This document shows, piece by piece, positions 29,397 to 36,688 of a stretch of 64,000 nt of DNA. The notes beneath the pieces were generated by a model, which was not told where the DNA came from, did not search any database, and worked only from the letters and a program-made list of their open reading frames with translations. The DNA is taken from the NCBI RefSeq assembly GCF_006715095.1, contig NZ_VFMO01000001.1:1364001-1428000 (forward strand), written 5' to 3'. A program made the translations under genes and the position numbers. This DNA is from Yimella lutea. GTDB taxonomy: Bacteria; Actinomycetota; Actinomycetes; Actinomycetales; Dermatophilaceae. The stretch's first letter is position 1. Every line of letters begins with the position of its first letter.

Positions 29397-31168
29397 CTGA
29401 CAACGGAATTCGTATGACCATCAAGCCAATGATCCTCGTGGTCGCAGCGCAGTACGCCGAGGTGATGGAGGGGGAGTTCTCCCGCTACAAGCGTGACTAT
29501 GAGGTGGTGGTCGTGCCGACCCTCGCCGACGGTTTGCGGCAGGCACAGCGGGCGATCGCGTTCAACGGACAGATCGCACTCGTCGCCGCGGAGTCCTCTC
29601 TCGCCGACACCCCGGGGCTCGTCGCGCTCGACTGCATCCACGCGCTCAGCCCGACGGTGAAGCGCGTGCTGCTGCTCGGTTGGGGCGAGTTCCGACACAC
29701 CCGCACGGTGGTGCGCGAGGCTATGGCCGCCGGACGCTTGGACACGCCGTTGACCGTGCCGCGCGGCGTGCGCGACGAGGAGTTTCACACCGCGGTCACC
29801 GAGTTGCTGTCCGACTGGGCATGGACCTCCGCCGGCCCCGTGGTCGCGGCCGTCGAACTCGTCTCGCCGCCCGACATTGCGGCGCTCGGTCGGTTGCGTG
29901 ACTTCTTCGATCGTCAAGGCGTGCCGACCCGCACCTCCAGCCCCGACAGCGAGGTCGGGCTCGAGATCATCGAACAGCTGCGTAGCACCGGTCACGAGGG
30001 TGAGATCGATTACCCGCTGGTGAGCTCACCGTTCGGCGGGCTGTCGCAGAATCCCACCATCGCGCAGGTCTCGACCTACTTCACCGACACCTCGACCGAC
30101 CTGTCCGCCGAGGTGTTCGACCTGGTGATCGTCGGCGGCGGCCCGGCCGGGCTGGCCGCCTCGGTCTACGGTGCGTCCGAAGGTTTGCGCACGGTCGTTC
30201 TCGATGGCGATGCCATTGGCGGACAAGCGGGTTCGAGCTCGATGATCCGCAACTACCTCGGCTTTCCGCGTGGCATTTCCGGCATGCGGCTGGCGCAGCG
30301 GGCTCGCACCCAAGCGTCGCGCTTCGGCGCCGACCTGCGGTCGGGTTGCCGGGTCACCGGCGTCGAGCTCGGCACCGACGGAACTCCGCACGTGCTGCTC
30401 ACCGCGAAAGGACGCGTGCGTGCGCGGGCACTGCTGGTGGCCTCGGGAGTGAAGTATCGCCGGATGGGTGTGCCGTCGATCGACGAGCTCGTCGGGCTCG
30501 GTGTCCACTACGGTGCGGCCACGTCGGCGGCGCGCGAGTGCGCCGGCGGTCACGTGGTCGTGGTGGGCGGTGGCAACTCGGCCGGTCAGGCCGCGGTGCA
30601 TCTTGCGAAGTTCGCCCGCGTGGTCACCATCGTGGTGCGTCGCGCCGACCTGACCGAGACGATGTCCGACTACCTCATCCGTGAGATCGAGGCCAACCCG
30701 CGCATCAAGGTCGCCGGCAACGCCGAGGTCGTCGATGCCGGGGGATCGGGCCACCTGGAGTGGCTGCGCATTCGCAACAACGTCACCGGCGAGGAGGTCA
30801 CCAAGGAGGCTTGCGGGCTGTTCATCCTGATCGGGGCGCACCCCTGCACCGACTTCCTGCCCGACGAGGTGGCTCGCGACGGCGCCGGTTATGTGCTCAC
30901 CGGACGCGACGTGCCGATGGATACCTGGCGAAACGGCTGCCCGCCGGCGCCACTGGAGACCACCGTTGCGGGTGTGTACGCCGTCGGTGACATCCGATCC
31001 GGTTCGATGAAGCGGGTCGCGTCGGCCAGCGGAGAGGGCGCGGCTGCGGTGCCGTTGGTGCACGAGTACATCGCGACGGTGTCCGAGGGATCGATCTCCG
31101 GCGACACTTCTGTCGATGACACTGCCGACATGGTCGGCGCGGTCGGAACGGTCGGAACCACCGCCTGA
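29393..31168 (+). CDS. degenerate receiver domain fused to thioredoxin-reductase-like flavoprotein
   Basis: The first ~125 of 591 residues fold like a response-regulator receiver (KPMILVVAAQYAEVMEGEF start, RVLLLGW later), but the acidic pair and the phospho-accepting Asp are replaced (LVAAES at the expected position). Residues from about 240 form a two-nucleotide-domain FAD/NAD(P)H reductase: GGGPAG at 248-253 for FAD, GGGNSAG from 392 for NAD(P)H, and VYAVGDIRSGSMKRVASASGEGA for FAD again. The CxxC redox pair of true thioredoxin reductases is missing: the matching stretch reads AATSAAREC before HVVVVGGG. It is therefore probably not a thioredoxin reductase. Databases call the family fused response regulator/thioredoxin-disulfide reductase. 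It overlaps meaB by 4 bases. Confidence 0.8.
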   Translation: MTDNGIRMTIKPMILVVAAQYAEVMEGEFSRYKRDYEVVVVPTLADGLRQAQRAIAFNGQIALVAAESSLADTPGLVALDCIHALSPTVKRVLLLGWGEFRHTRTVVREAMAAGRLDTPLTVPRGVRDEEFHTAVTELLSDWAWTSAGPVVAAVELVSPPDIAALGRLRDFFDRQGVPTRTSSPDSEVGLEIIEQLRSTGHEGEIDYPLVSSPFGGLSQNPTIAQVSTYFTDTSTDLSAEVFDLVIVGGGPAGLAASVYGASEGLRTVVLDGDAIGGQAGSSSMIRNYLGFPRGISGMRLAQRARTQASRFGADLRSGCRVTGVELGTDGTPHVLLTAKGRVRARALLVASGVKYRRMGVPSIDELVGLGVHYGAATSAARECAGGHVVVVGGGNSAGQAAVHLAKFARVVTIVVRRADLTETMSDYLIREIEANPRIKVAGNAEVVDAGGSGHLEWLRIRNNVTGEEVTKEACGLFILIGAHPCTDFLPDEVARDGAGYVLTGRDVPMDTWRNGCPPAPLETTVAGVYAVGDIRSGSMKRVASASGEGAAAVPLVHEYIATVSEGSISGDTSVDDTADMVGAVGTVGTTA

Positions 31169-31180
31169 CCAGAGCACGGT

Positions 31181-31225
31181 GTGCGCGTGCCGGCAGCAGC
31201 CGCGAGGTTCTGCCGGCACGCGCAC
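31181..31225 (+). terminator. perfect 16-bp inverted repeat
   Basis: GTGCGCGTGCCGGCAG (31181-31196) and its exact complement (31210-31225) enclose a 13-base loop, starting 12 bases after the stop of the flavoprotein gene. It would form a very stable mRNA hairpin. No T run follows. It sits exactly between that gene and a broken flavin reductase. Confidence 0.6.
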
Positions 31226-31232
31226 AGGTCCG

Positions 31233-31547
31233 GTGCTGCTGTTCGCGCCGGCCAACAACGGCACGCTCAGCGCCGTGCTGAAGAACGCGCTCGACTGGGC
31301 ATCGCGGCCGTATTGGCGATCCTCGTTGCGGGACAAGCCGATTGCCGTCGTTACAGCAGCGCATGTGACCGACACCGTGCAGGAGCACGTCCATCTGGTG
31401 GTCACCGTCGCGGGGGCCGCTCCGGTAGGGCCGTCGGCGCTCTTCGCGCTCAAGGAACTCGACCTCGACGACGCCGCCGTGCACGACACCCTGACTCGCA
31501 CGCTCGTAGCGCTGGAGCAGGCGGCGCGCAAGGTGGTCGCCGCGTGA
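31233..31547 (+). pseudogene. NADPH-dependent FMN reductase, C-terminal remnant
   Basis: About 104 codons match the second half of the flavodoxin-like FMN reductase family: LLFAPANNGTLSAVLKNALDWASRP corresponds to the conserved PEYNGSxPxxLKNAIDWxSRP flavin site, here with altered Pro/Glu/Tyr, and KPIAVVTAA follows. The N-terminal half, with the phosphate-binding loop for FMN, is absent: upstream the frame runs into the 16-bp inverted repeat and then the previous gene. Either a deletion removed the 5' half, or a short protein is still made from the GTG at 31233. I consider it a pseudogene. Confidence 0.65.
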
Positions 31548-31554
31548 GCCCGCC

Positions 31555-31560
31555 TAGAGT
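31555..31560 (+). promoter_or_regulatory. -10 box before the thiamine-binding protein gene
   Basis: TAGAGT lies 6 bases before the ATG at 31567; GAAGGG in the gap is an alternative weak ribosome site. Confidence 0.45.
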
Positions 31561-31566
31561 GAAGGG

Positions 31567-31875
31567 ATGCTCTTCGCCTTCTCCGTCGCACCGTCCACCA
31601 CCGACGACCCGAACGGTTCGGTGAGCCGCGCCGTCGCAGACGCGCTCGCGGTCGTTCGCGACTGCGGCCTTCCCTATGAACTCGGGTCGATGTTCACCAC
31701 CATCGAGGGGGAGTGGGACGAATGCATGGACGTGATCAAGCGTGCCACTGAAGCCGTCATGGCCACCAGCCCACGAGTTGGTCTCGTCGTCAAGGCCGAC
31801 CTCCGGCCCGGCCACACCGGCCAGATCACCGCAAAGGTCGCCCGCGTGCAGCAGCATTGGGCGGGCGACGGATGA
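31567..31875 (+). CDS. thiamine-binding protein (MTH1187/YkoF-like, DUF77)
   Basis: A 102-residue one-domain protein. FAFSVAPS at the start, SVSRAVADALAVVRDCGLPYELGSMFTTIEGEWDECMDVIKRA and VVKADLRPGHTGQI match the MTH1187 family of ferredoxin-like fold proteins that bind thiamine or related pyrimidines. Its cellular role is not established. It overlaps the following acetyltransferase gene by 4 bases (ATGA), so both are co-expressed. Confidence 0.82.
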   Translation: MLFAFSVAPSTTDDPNGSVSRAVADALAVVRDCGLPYELGSMFTTIEGEWDECMDVIKRATEAVMATSPRVGLVVKADLRPGHTGQITAKVARVQQHWAGDG

Positions 31876-32372
31876 GCCTTTCGGAGTACCAGATCCGGCG
31901 TCCCCGAATGACGGACGCGGACGCGCTGGGCCGGGCACACGTCCAGATCTGGCGCGAGGCGTATCGAGGGCTGATGACACACGAGGCTCTCGCGGCGCTC
32001 GATCCAGGCACGCGTGCCGACCGCTGGCGCACGATCATCGAGACCACGCCGCCGCAGCGTCGCACGTTCGTGGCCGAGCACCGCGGCACTGCAGAGCTGG
32101 TCGGCTTCATTACGGTCGACGAATCCCGCGACGAGGATCCGCCCACGCCGTTGGAACTGTGGGCGCTCAACGTGGTTTCGGCACACCACGGCACCGGCGT
32201 CGCTCAGGCTCTGGTTGATCGGGCGCTGGGGCGCAGGGCCGCGCATCTCTGGGTGGTCGACGGCAACCACCGCGCGCAGGCGTTCTATCGCCGCAACGGT
32301 TTCCGCGACGACGGCGGCCGCAAACGCGATGACGACCTCGGGGTCGACCTGATCAGGATGTCGCGTATGTGA
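31872..32372 (+). CDS. GNAT-family N-acetyltransferase
   Basis: A 166-residue acetyltransferase. It opens with IRRPRMTDADALGRAHVQIWREAYRGL, typical of the RimI-like GNAT branch, followed by ELWALNVVSAHHGTGVAQALVDRAL (acetyl-CoA binding motif A, HxGTGVA) and VDGNHRAQAFYRRNGFRDDG (motif B). Substrate unknown. It starts at ATG 31872 within the stop of the previous gene. Confidence 0.85.
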   Translation: MSLSEYQIRRPRMTDADALGRAHVQIWREAYRGLMTHEALAALDPGTRADRWRTIIETTPPQRRTFVAEHRGTAELVGFITVDESRDEDPPTPLELWALNVVSAHHGTGVAQALVDRALGRRAAHLWVVDGNHRAQAFYRRNGFRDDGGRKRDDDLGVDLIRMSRM

Positions 32373-32383
32373 GGCAGTTCACC
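32368..32383. promoter_or_regulatory. CRP-family operator upstream of the P450 gene
   Basis: TGTGAGGCAGTTCACC matches TGTGA-N6-TCACA at 9 of 10 consensus positions. Its centre is about 50 bp before the predicted transcription start of the P450 gene, a usual position for activation. Confidence 0.5.
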
Positions 32384-32413
32384 CAGAACCCACTACAGAC
32401 GTAGAAGGCGCCT

Positions 32414-32419
32414 TAGCAT
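32414..32419 (+). promoter_or_regulatory. -10 box of the predicted leaderless P450 promoter
   Basis: TAGCAT lies 6 bases before the ATG at 32426. Confidence 0.5.
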
Positions 32420-32425
32420 CGAATC

Positions 32426-33763
32426 ATGAAGGTCGTTCCGAAGTTCGCGGTCCGATGGTCGTTCGAGCATGCGCTGCCTCGCAATCTCGTGCGCGTCGCG
32501 GCCAAGCGTGGGGATCTGCAAGCGCGCCTGTTCTTCGCTGCCGAGCGGCACGAGACGGCCGCACTCGCCGACATCTTCGCCGAGGTGCAGGCCAGTGGGC
32601 CGATGGTTCCGACGCGGCTGGGCTACATCACCGCCGATCACGCTGCGGTGCGAGAAGTGTTGTCCTCCAACGATGTCCGCACCGGCTTTCCGCTGAACAC
32701 CGAGACGCGCACCGGGCGCCTCCTCGACTGGGCGAAGATCGACTTCCTGCACCCGCTGCGTCCGCCCTCCTTACTGGCGACTGAGCCGCCGGACCACACG
32801 CGCTACCGCAAGCTGGTCACCCGCGTCTTCACGGCCCGCGCCGTCGAAGCCCTCCGCACCCAGGTGCAGCAGATCGCCGACGATCTCCTCGACGATCTCG
32901 AGGGTCGACCCGAGGTAGACCTCGCTCAGGATTACTGCGCCAAGTTGCCGGTGATCGTCATCTCGCAGATCCTCGGCGTGCCGGCGCAGGATCACGACTA
33001 CGTACTGAAGCTCGGCACCGGGGCCGCTCCCAGTCTGGACTTCGGGCTTTCCTGGCGGGCTACCCAGGATGTCGAGGCGGCTCTGCAGGAGTTCGACGCC
33101 TGGCTCGACCAGCACATCGAAAGATTGCGCAGCAGTCCCGGCAGCGACCTCATGAGCCAACTCGTCGCCGTCCGCGACGAACAAGGGGCCCTCAACGACA
33201 TTGAGCTGAAGTCGACGGCCGGCCTCGTCCTCGCTGCGGGTTTCGAGACGACCGTCAATCTCATGGGCAATGCCATTGCCCTCTTCGAGGACAACCCGGA
33301 CGAGTTGAGGCGACTGCGCGAGGAGCCGCAGCTGTGGCCCAACGCCGTCGACGAGGTGCTCCGGATCGATCCCCCAGTGCTGCTTACCGGGAGAAGTACG
33401 TTGCGCGACGGCGAGATTGCGGGAGCCAGAACTCGACCCAACCAGCTGATTACGGCGGTGCTCGCCGGAGCCAATCGTGACCCGAAGGTGTTCGTCGACC
33501 CCGACACGTTCGATGTCGCGCGCGAGAATGCTCGCGATCACCTCTCCTTCTCCGCCGGTCGGCACTTCTGTCTCGGCGCGGCGCTCGCACGGATGGAGGC
33601 CGAAGTCGGTCTTCGCTCGCTCTACGAGCGTTACCCTGGCCTCCGCCTCCTGCCGGGACGGGAGCGGCGCACGACTCGAGTCTTACGCGGATTCGAGCAT
33701 CTGCCGGCAAAAATCGGGGCGGCACAACGGAGTTCGAACTCGCTCAGCCCAACACCTGTGTGA
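32426..33763 (+). CDS. cytochrome P450
   Basis: A 445-residue soluble bacterial P450 monooxygenase. The heme-thiolate cysteine is C382 in FSAGRHFCLGAALARME; the K-helix ExxR is EVLR in AVDEVLRIDPPVLLTGR; the oxygen-binding I-helix reads LVLAAGFETTVN. The first ~35 residues (KFAVRWSFEHALPRNLVRVAAKRGDLQARLFF) are a basic, non-membrane extension. No ferredoxin or reductase gene is adjacent, so redox partners come from elsewhere, and the substrate cannot be predicted. A CRP-like site and a leaderless-type promoter precede it. Confidence 0.93.
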   Translation: MKVVPKFAVRWSFEHALPRNLVRVAAKRGDLQARLFFAAERHETAALADIFAEVQASGPMVPTRLGYITADHAAVREVLSSNDVRTGFPLNTETRTGRLLDWAKIDFLHPLRPPSLLATEPPDHTRYRKLVTRVFTARAVEALRTQVQQIADDLLDDLEGRPEVDLAQDYCAKLPVIVISQILGVPAQDHDYVLKLGTGAAPSLDFGLSWRATQDVEAALQEFDAWLDQHIERLRSSPGSDLMSQLVAVRDEQGALNDIELKSTAGLVLAAGFETTVNLMGNAIALFEDNPDELRRLREEPQLWPNAVDEVLRIDPPVLLTGRSTLRDGEIAGARTRPNQLITAVLAGANRDPKVFVDPDTFDVARENARDHLSFSAGRHFCLGAALARMEAEVGLRSLYERYPGLRLLPGRERRTTRVLRGFEHLPAKIGAAQRSSNSLSPTPV

Positions 33764-33787
33764 TGACGACACGAGCGTGACCCAACC

Positions 33788-33931
33788 GTGATCGACTTCC
33801 AACCGGTTGGCGGAGACGAAGGTGCCTGCGTCGTCGTGACCACGCACGACCCGCAGGCCGTCGCAGTGGCGGACGTCGAGATCCACCTTGACGACGGACG
33901 GATGGAGTGGATCCGCGGGATGCCCATCTGA
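33788..33931 (+). pseudogene. ABC transporter ATPase, C-terminal remnant
   Basis: A 47-codon frame from GTG 33788 reads GACVVVTTHDPQAVAVADVEI and then HLDDGRM, which is the end of an ABC ATPase: the strand before the H-loop, the switch histidine in TTHDP, and the ADxxIxLxDGR strand pair. Nothing upstream in any frame between the P450 stop and here supplies the Walker A, Q-loop or signature motif. It is best read as the leftover 3' end of a deleted ABC transporter gene, perhaps lost together with a neighbour. Confidence 0.6.
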
Positions 33932-33962
33932 TCGGCACCTGTGGATCGGTCACAATGGGCGC

Positions 33963-34901
33963 ATGTCCAACAATCCGCTCAACGCTGCCGCTCTGCGCGG
34001 CGCGGTCGACCTGTCCGCTCTCGCCAAGCCTGCTCGCCCGGCGGCACCGCCCGCCGGCGCCCCGACCTCGGCAGCGGGCGGCTCGTACGTCGTCGAGGTC
34101 GATGACCGTAGCTTCAACGACGCCGCCCAGCGCTCGATGCAGGTGCCTGTTCTGCTCGCGCTGTGGTCCTCGAGCCAGCCGCAGAGCCGTGCGCACGTCG
34201 ACGCGCTCGCTGCGATCGTGAACAGCTACGGCGGACAATTGCTGCTCGCGGTCGCCGACATCACGCAGGCCCTGCAACTGCGTCAGGCCCTGCAGGTGCA
34301 ACAGGTACCGATGGTGCTCGCGATCATCGGCGGTCAGCCGCTGCCGTTGTACGTCGGGGAGCAGTCCGACGAGAACGTCCGCGCGGTGCTCGACCAGGTG
34401 TTGCAGGCTGCCCAGCAGAACGGCATCACCGGTCGCGTCCAGGGCGCTGCAGATGCTCCCGAGCCGGACGATGCCGAGGAAGAGCCCCTGAACGAGCATC
34501 ACGAGAAGGCGTACGAGGCCATCGAGACCGGTGACTATGACGCCGCTATCGCCGCCTATCAGGCTGCGCTGCAGGCGAATCCGGACGACGAGGACGCTCG
34601 CCTGGGAATGGGTCAAGTGACCCTGCTGAAGCGCACCGAGGGTGTCGATCTGCAGCAGGCACGGGCTGCTGCCGCCGACGCTCCGACCGACGTCGCCAAG
34701 CAGACCACGGTCGCCGATCTCGACGTCCTCGGAGGTCACATCGAGGACGCGTTCGCCCGGTTGATCGACCTGGTGAAGGCCACCTCCGGCGACGAGCGCA
34801 ACCAGGCCCGCGAACATCTCATCGGCCTCTTCGATGTCGTCGGTGCGACCGACCCGCGGGTGAAGAAGGCGCGCACGTCGTTGATGTCGGCTTTGTACTG
34901 A
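33963..34901 (+). CDS. thioredoxin-like TPR protein (CnoX/YbbN-like)
   Basis: A 312-residue cytoplasmic protein. A thioredoxin-fold domain (about residues 40-150) lacks the CxxC pair, reading LLALWSSSQPQSRAHVD where WCxxC would be, so it should bind without redox chemistry. After an acidic linker, tetratricopeptide-type helices follow (EKAYEAIETGDYDAAIAAYQAALQANPDDEDARLGMG) through to the end. This is the architecture of the YbbN/CnoX co-chaperones; Rv1324 of M. tuberculosis is the syntenic homologue. The esterase gene begins 15 bases after its stop, so it probably leads the operon to 37927. CACAAT 6 bases before the ATG is the likely -10 box. Confidence 0.83.
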   Translation: MSNNPLNAAALRGAVDLSALAKPARPAAPPAGAPTSAAGGSYVVEVDDRSFNDAAQRSMQVPVLLALWSSSQPQSRAHVDALAAIVNSYGGQLLLAVADITQALQLRQALQVQQVPMVLAIIGGQPLPLYVGEQSDENVRAVLDQVLQAAQQNGITGRVQGAADAPEPDDAEEEPLNEHHEKAYEAIETGDYDAAIAAYQAALQANPDDEDARLGMGQVTLLKRTEGVDLQQARAAAADAPTDVAKQTTVADLDVLGGHIEDAFARLIDLVKATSGDERNQAREHLIGLFDVVGATDPRVKKARTSLMSALY

Positions 34902-34916
34902 TCGGGCCCGAGACCC

Positions 34917-35909
34917 GTGCCCACGTTTCGCCTGCCCGACCCCGACCGACGCTGGTCGCAGGTCAGCCTGGACGCGGGCCCGGTCGGGGGGCCGTGCCGG
35001 TTCGTCGACGGAGGGTGGGAGCGCACGGTCTCGCCCGACGGAATCCAGCGGTTGGAGTTCGCCTTCGGCGTCGGACGCCGCGGCAGGAGGGTGCTCCATC
35101 CGGACTACGACGTCGTCGAGACCGACTTCGGTCCGCGTTCGGTGTGGCATCGCAGCGACTACCGGGAACCAGGTTGGTTGAGCGCACCCGCGACACGCGG
35201 ACGGCTGACGACGCTCGAACTCCCCAGCGCCCTCGCCGCCCCTCTCGCGGTGCGAATGTGGACACCGTCCGGACTGCGGTCTCGTGACCCGGCGCCGGTG
35301 CTGTGGTGCCACGACGGCTCGGGCTATCTCGACCACGCCCGGATCGACCGATGGGCGGGGTCGCACATCGCCGCAGGCACCCTTCCCGCATTTCGGATCG
35401 TGCTCGCCGACGCACCCCGCCGGATGCAGTGGTACTCCGGTTCGCCCGGTTACCTGCGGACGGTTCGACGCGCGCTCGGCGCGCTGCAGGAACGCTTTCC
35501 CAGCGACGCGCCGGTAGCCGTCGCCGGCGCCAGTCTCGGCGGGCTCACCTCGATGCTCGTGGGCATGCGTGATCCCCGCGTCGGTGTGGTGTTCAGCCAG
35601 TCCGGATCGTTCTTCGACGCACGGATCGACAAGAGCGACAACGCATTCCGCTGGTTCGACCGCATCACGAGGGAGGTCGCCGGCATCAGCGCGACCACCG
35701 TCCGCAACGATCTGCACATCGGGATGGTCTGCGGTGCCCGTGAAGGCAACGAACGGCTCAACACGCCACTCGCCCTCGGGCTGATGAACAGCGGTTGGGA
35801 CGTGGCGTACGAGAGGTTCAACGACCTGCACAACTGGACCGGTTGGCGCGACAGTCTCGACCCGATGTTGCCGAACCTCTTGCGCGAGGCGTGGAGTGCG
35901 GTTGGATGA
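34917..35909 (+). CDS. esterase-D-like alpha/beta hydrolase 1
   Basis: A 330-residue protein of the enterochelin esterase/PF00756 group. The nucleophile elbow is GASLGG with Ser206. An N-terminal sandwich-like region of about 100 residues precedes the hydrolase core (PVLWCHDGSGYLDH onwards), as in Fes-type enzymes, and HNWTGWRDSL near the C-terminus carries the catalytic histidine. There is no signal peptide, so it acts in the cytoplasm. The stop overlaps the start of a second esterase (ATGA), and an ATP-grasp gene follows. Likely cleaves an ester or thioester of a small polar compound; the substrate is unknown. Confidence 0.78.
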   Translation: MPTFRLPDPDRRWSQVSLDAGPVGGPCRFVDGGWERTVSPDGIQRLEFAFGVGRRGRRVLHPDYDVVETDFGPRSVWHRSDYREPGWLSAPATRGRLTTLELPSALAAPLAVRMWTPSGLRSRDPAPVLWCHDGSGYLDHARIDRWAGSHIAAGTLPAFRIVLADAPRRMQWYSGSPGYLRTVRRALGALQERFPSDAPVAVAGASLGGLTSMLVGMRDPRVGVVFSQSGSFFDARIDKSDNAFRWFDRITREVAGISATTVRNDLHIGMVCGAREGNERLNTPLALGLMNSGWDVAYERFNDLHNWTGWRDSLDPMLPNLLREAWSAVG

Positions 35910-36661
35910 CACACGTGTCAGGTGAGCGCGTCGAACTCCAGGTCCCCGGCGCCGAGGAGTCACTCGGTGTGATCCGCCATGGCCACTTCGGTCGTCCCGT
36001 GCTCGTCTTCCCGAGTGAGGCCGGCCGGGCGGAGGACTTCGCGAACAACGGCATGGTCGCGGCCGTGCAGGACCTCGTCGATGCCGGGCGGGTCAGCTTC
36101 TTCTGTGTGGACTCCCTCGACGGGTGGAGTTGGTCGGCCGACGAGCACCCCACCGAGAAACGTGCGCTTCGCCACCAGGTGTACAACCGGTGGCTGGAGC
36201 AGGCTGTGCTGCCCTACATCGAGCAGCAGCTCGGCACACGGCTGCCGATGATCACCGTCGGTGTCTCGATGGGCGCCTTCCACGCGGTGCACTTCGCACT
36301 GACGCACGCGCAGGCGGTCAGCCTCGGCATCGGACTCTCGGGCAACTACGACGTCACGACCTGGCACGGGTGGGGCGAAACCGGTGACGCGACGTACTTC
36401 GCGAACCCGATGCATTACGTCGCCGGAATGGAAGGTGAGCATCTCGACTGGATCCGGCAGCACGCGTCCGTGCTCCTGGTCGTCGGAGAGGGCCCCTTCG
36501 AATGGCACCCGACCCGGTCCCTTCCCTCGACCCGTGAATTCGCCGAACTGTTGGAACGCAAGGCAATTCCCCACGAGCTTGATGTATGGGGCCACGACAG
36601 CGCCCACGACTGGCCCTGGTGGCAGAAGCAGTTGGCCCATCACCTGCCCCGCTTCTGCTGA
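35906..36661 (+). CDS. esterase-D-like alpha/beta hydrolase 2
   Basis: A 251-residue hydrolase of the same superfamily but without the long N-terminal region. The core begins with HGHFGRPVLVFPSEAGRAEDF, the nucleophile is Ser121 in TVGVSMGAFHAVHF, and HDSAHDWPWWQKQLAHHLP supplies the C-terminal histidine. It resembles the antigen 85/esterase-like cytoplasmic proteins annotated as esterase family. It is translationally coupled to esterase 1 (4-base overlap) and lies 27 bases before the ATP-grasp gene, suggesting one pathway or complex. Confidence 0.78.
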   Translation: MTHVSGERVELQVPGAEESLGVIRHGHFGRPVLVFPSEAGRAEDFANNGMVAAVQDLVDAGRVSFFCVDSLDGWSWSADEHPTEKRALRHQVYNRWLEQAVLPYIEQQLGTRLPMITVGVSMGAFHAVHFALTHAQAVSLGIGLSGNYDVTTWHGWGETGDATYFANPMHYVAGMEGEHLDWIRQHASVLLVVGEGPFEWHPTRSLPSTREFAELLERKAIPHELDVWGHDSAHDWPWWQKQLAHHLPRFC

Positions 36662-36688
36662 CCACCGCCTCGACGAAGGAGACATCGA

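Noticed and set aside
33744..35963. Very long open frame on the minus strand (739 codons) opposite the thioredoxin-TPR and esterase genes.
   Set aside because: Its translation has no recognisable domain and is rich in Arg, Gly and Val as expected from antisense of high-GC coding DNA; the plus-strand genes carry clear motifs and ribosome sites.
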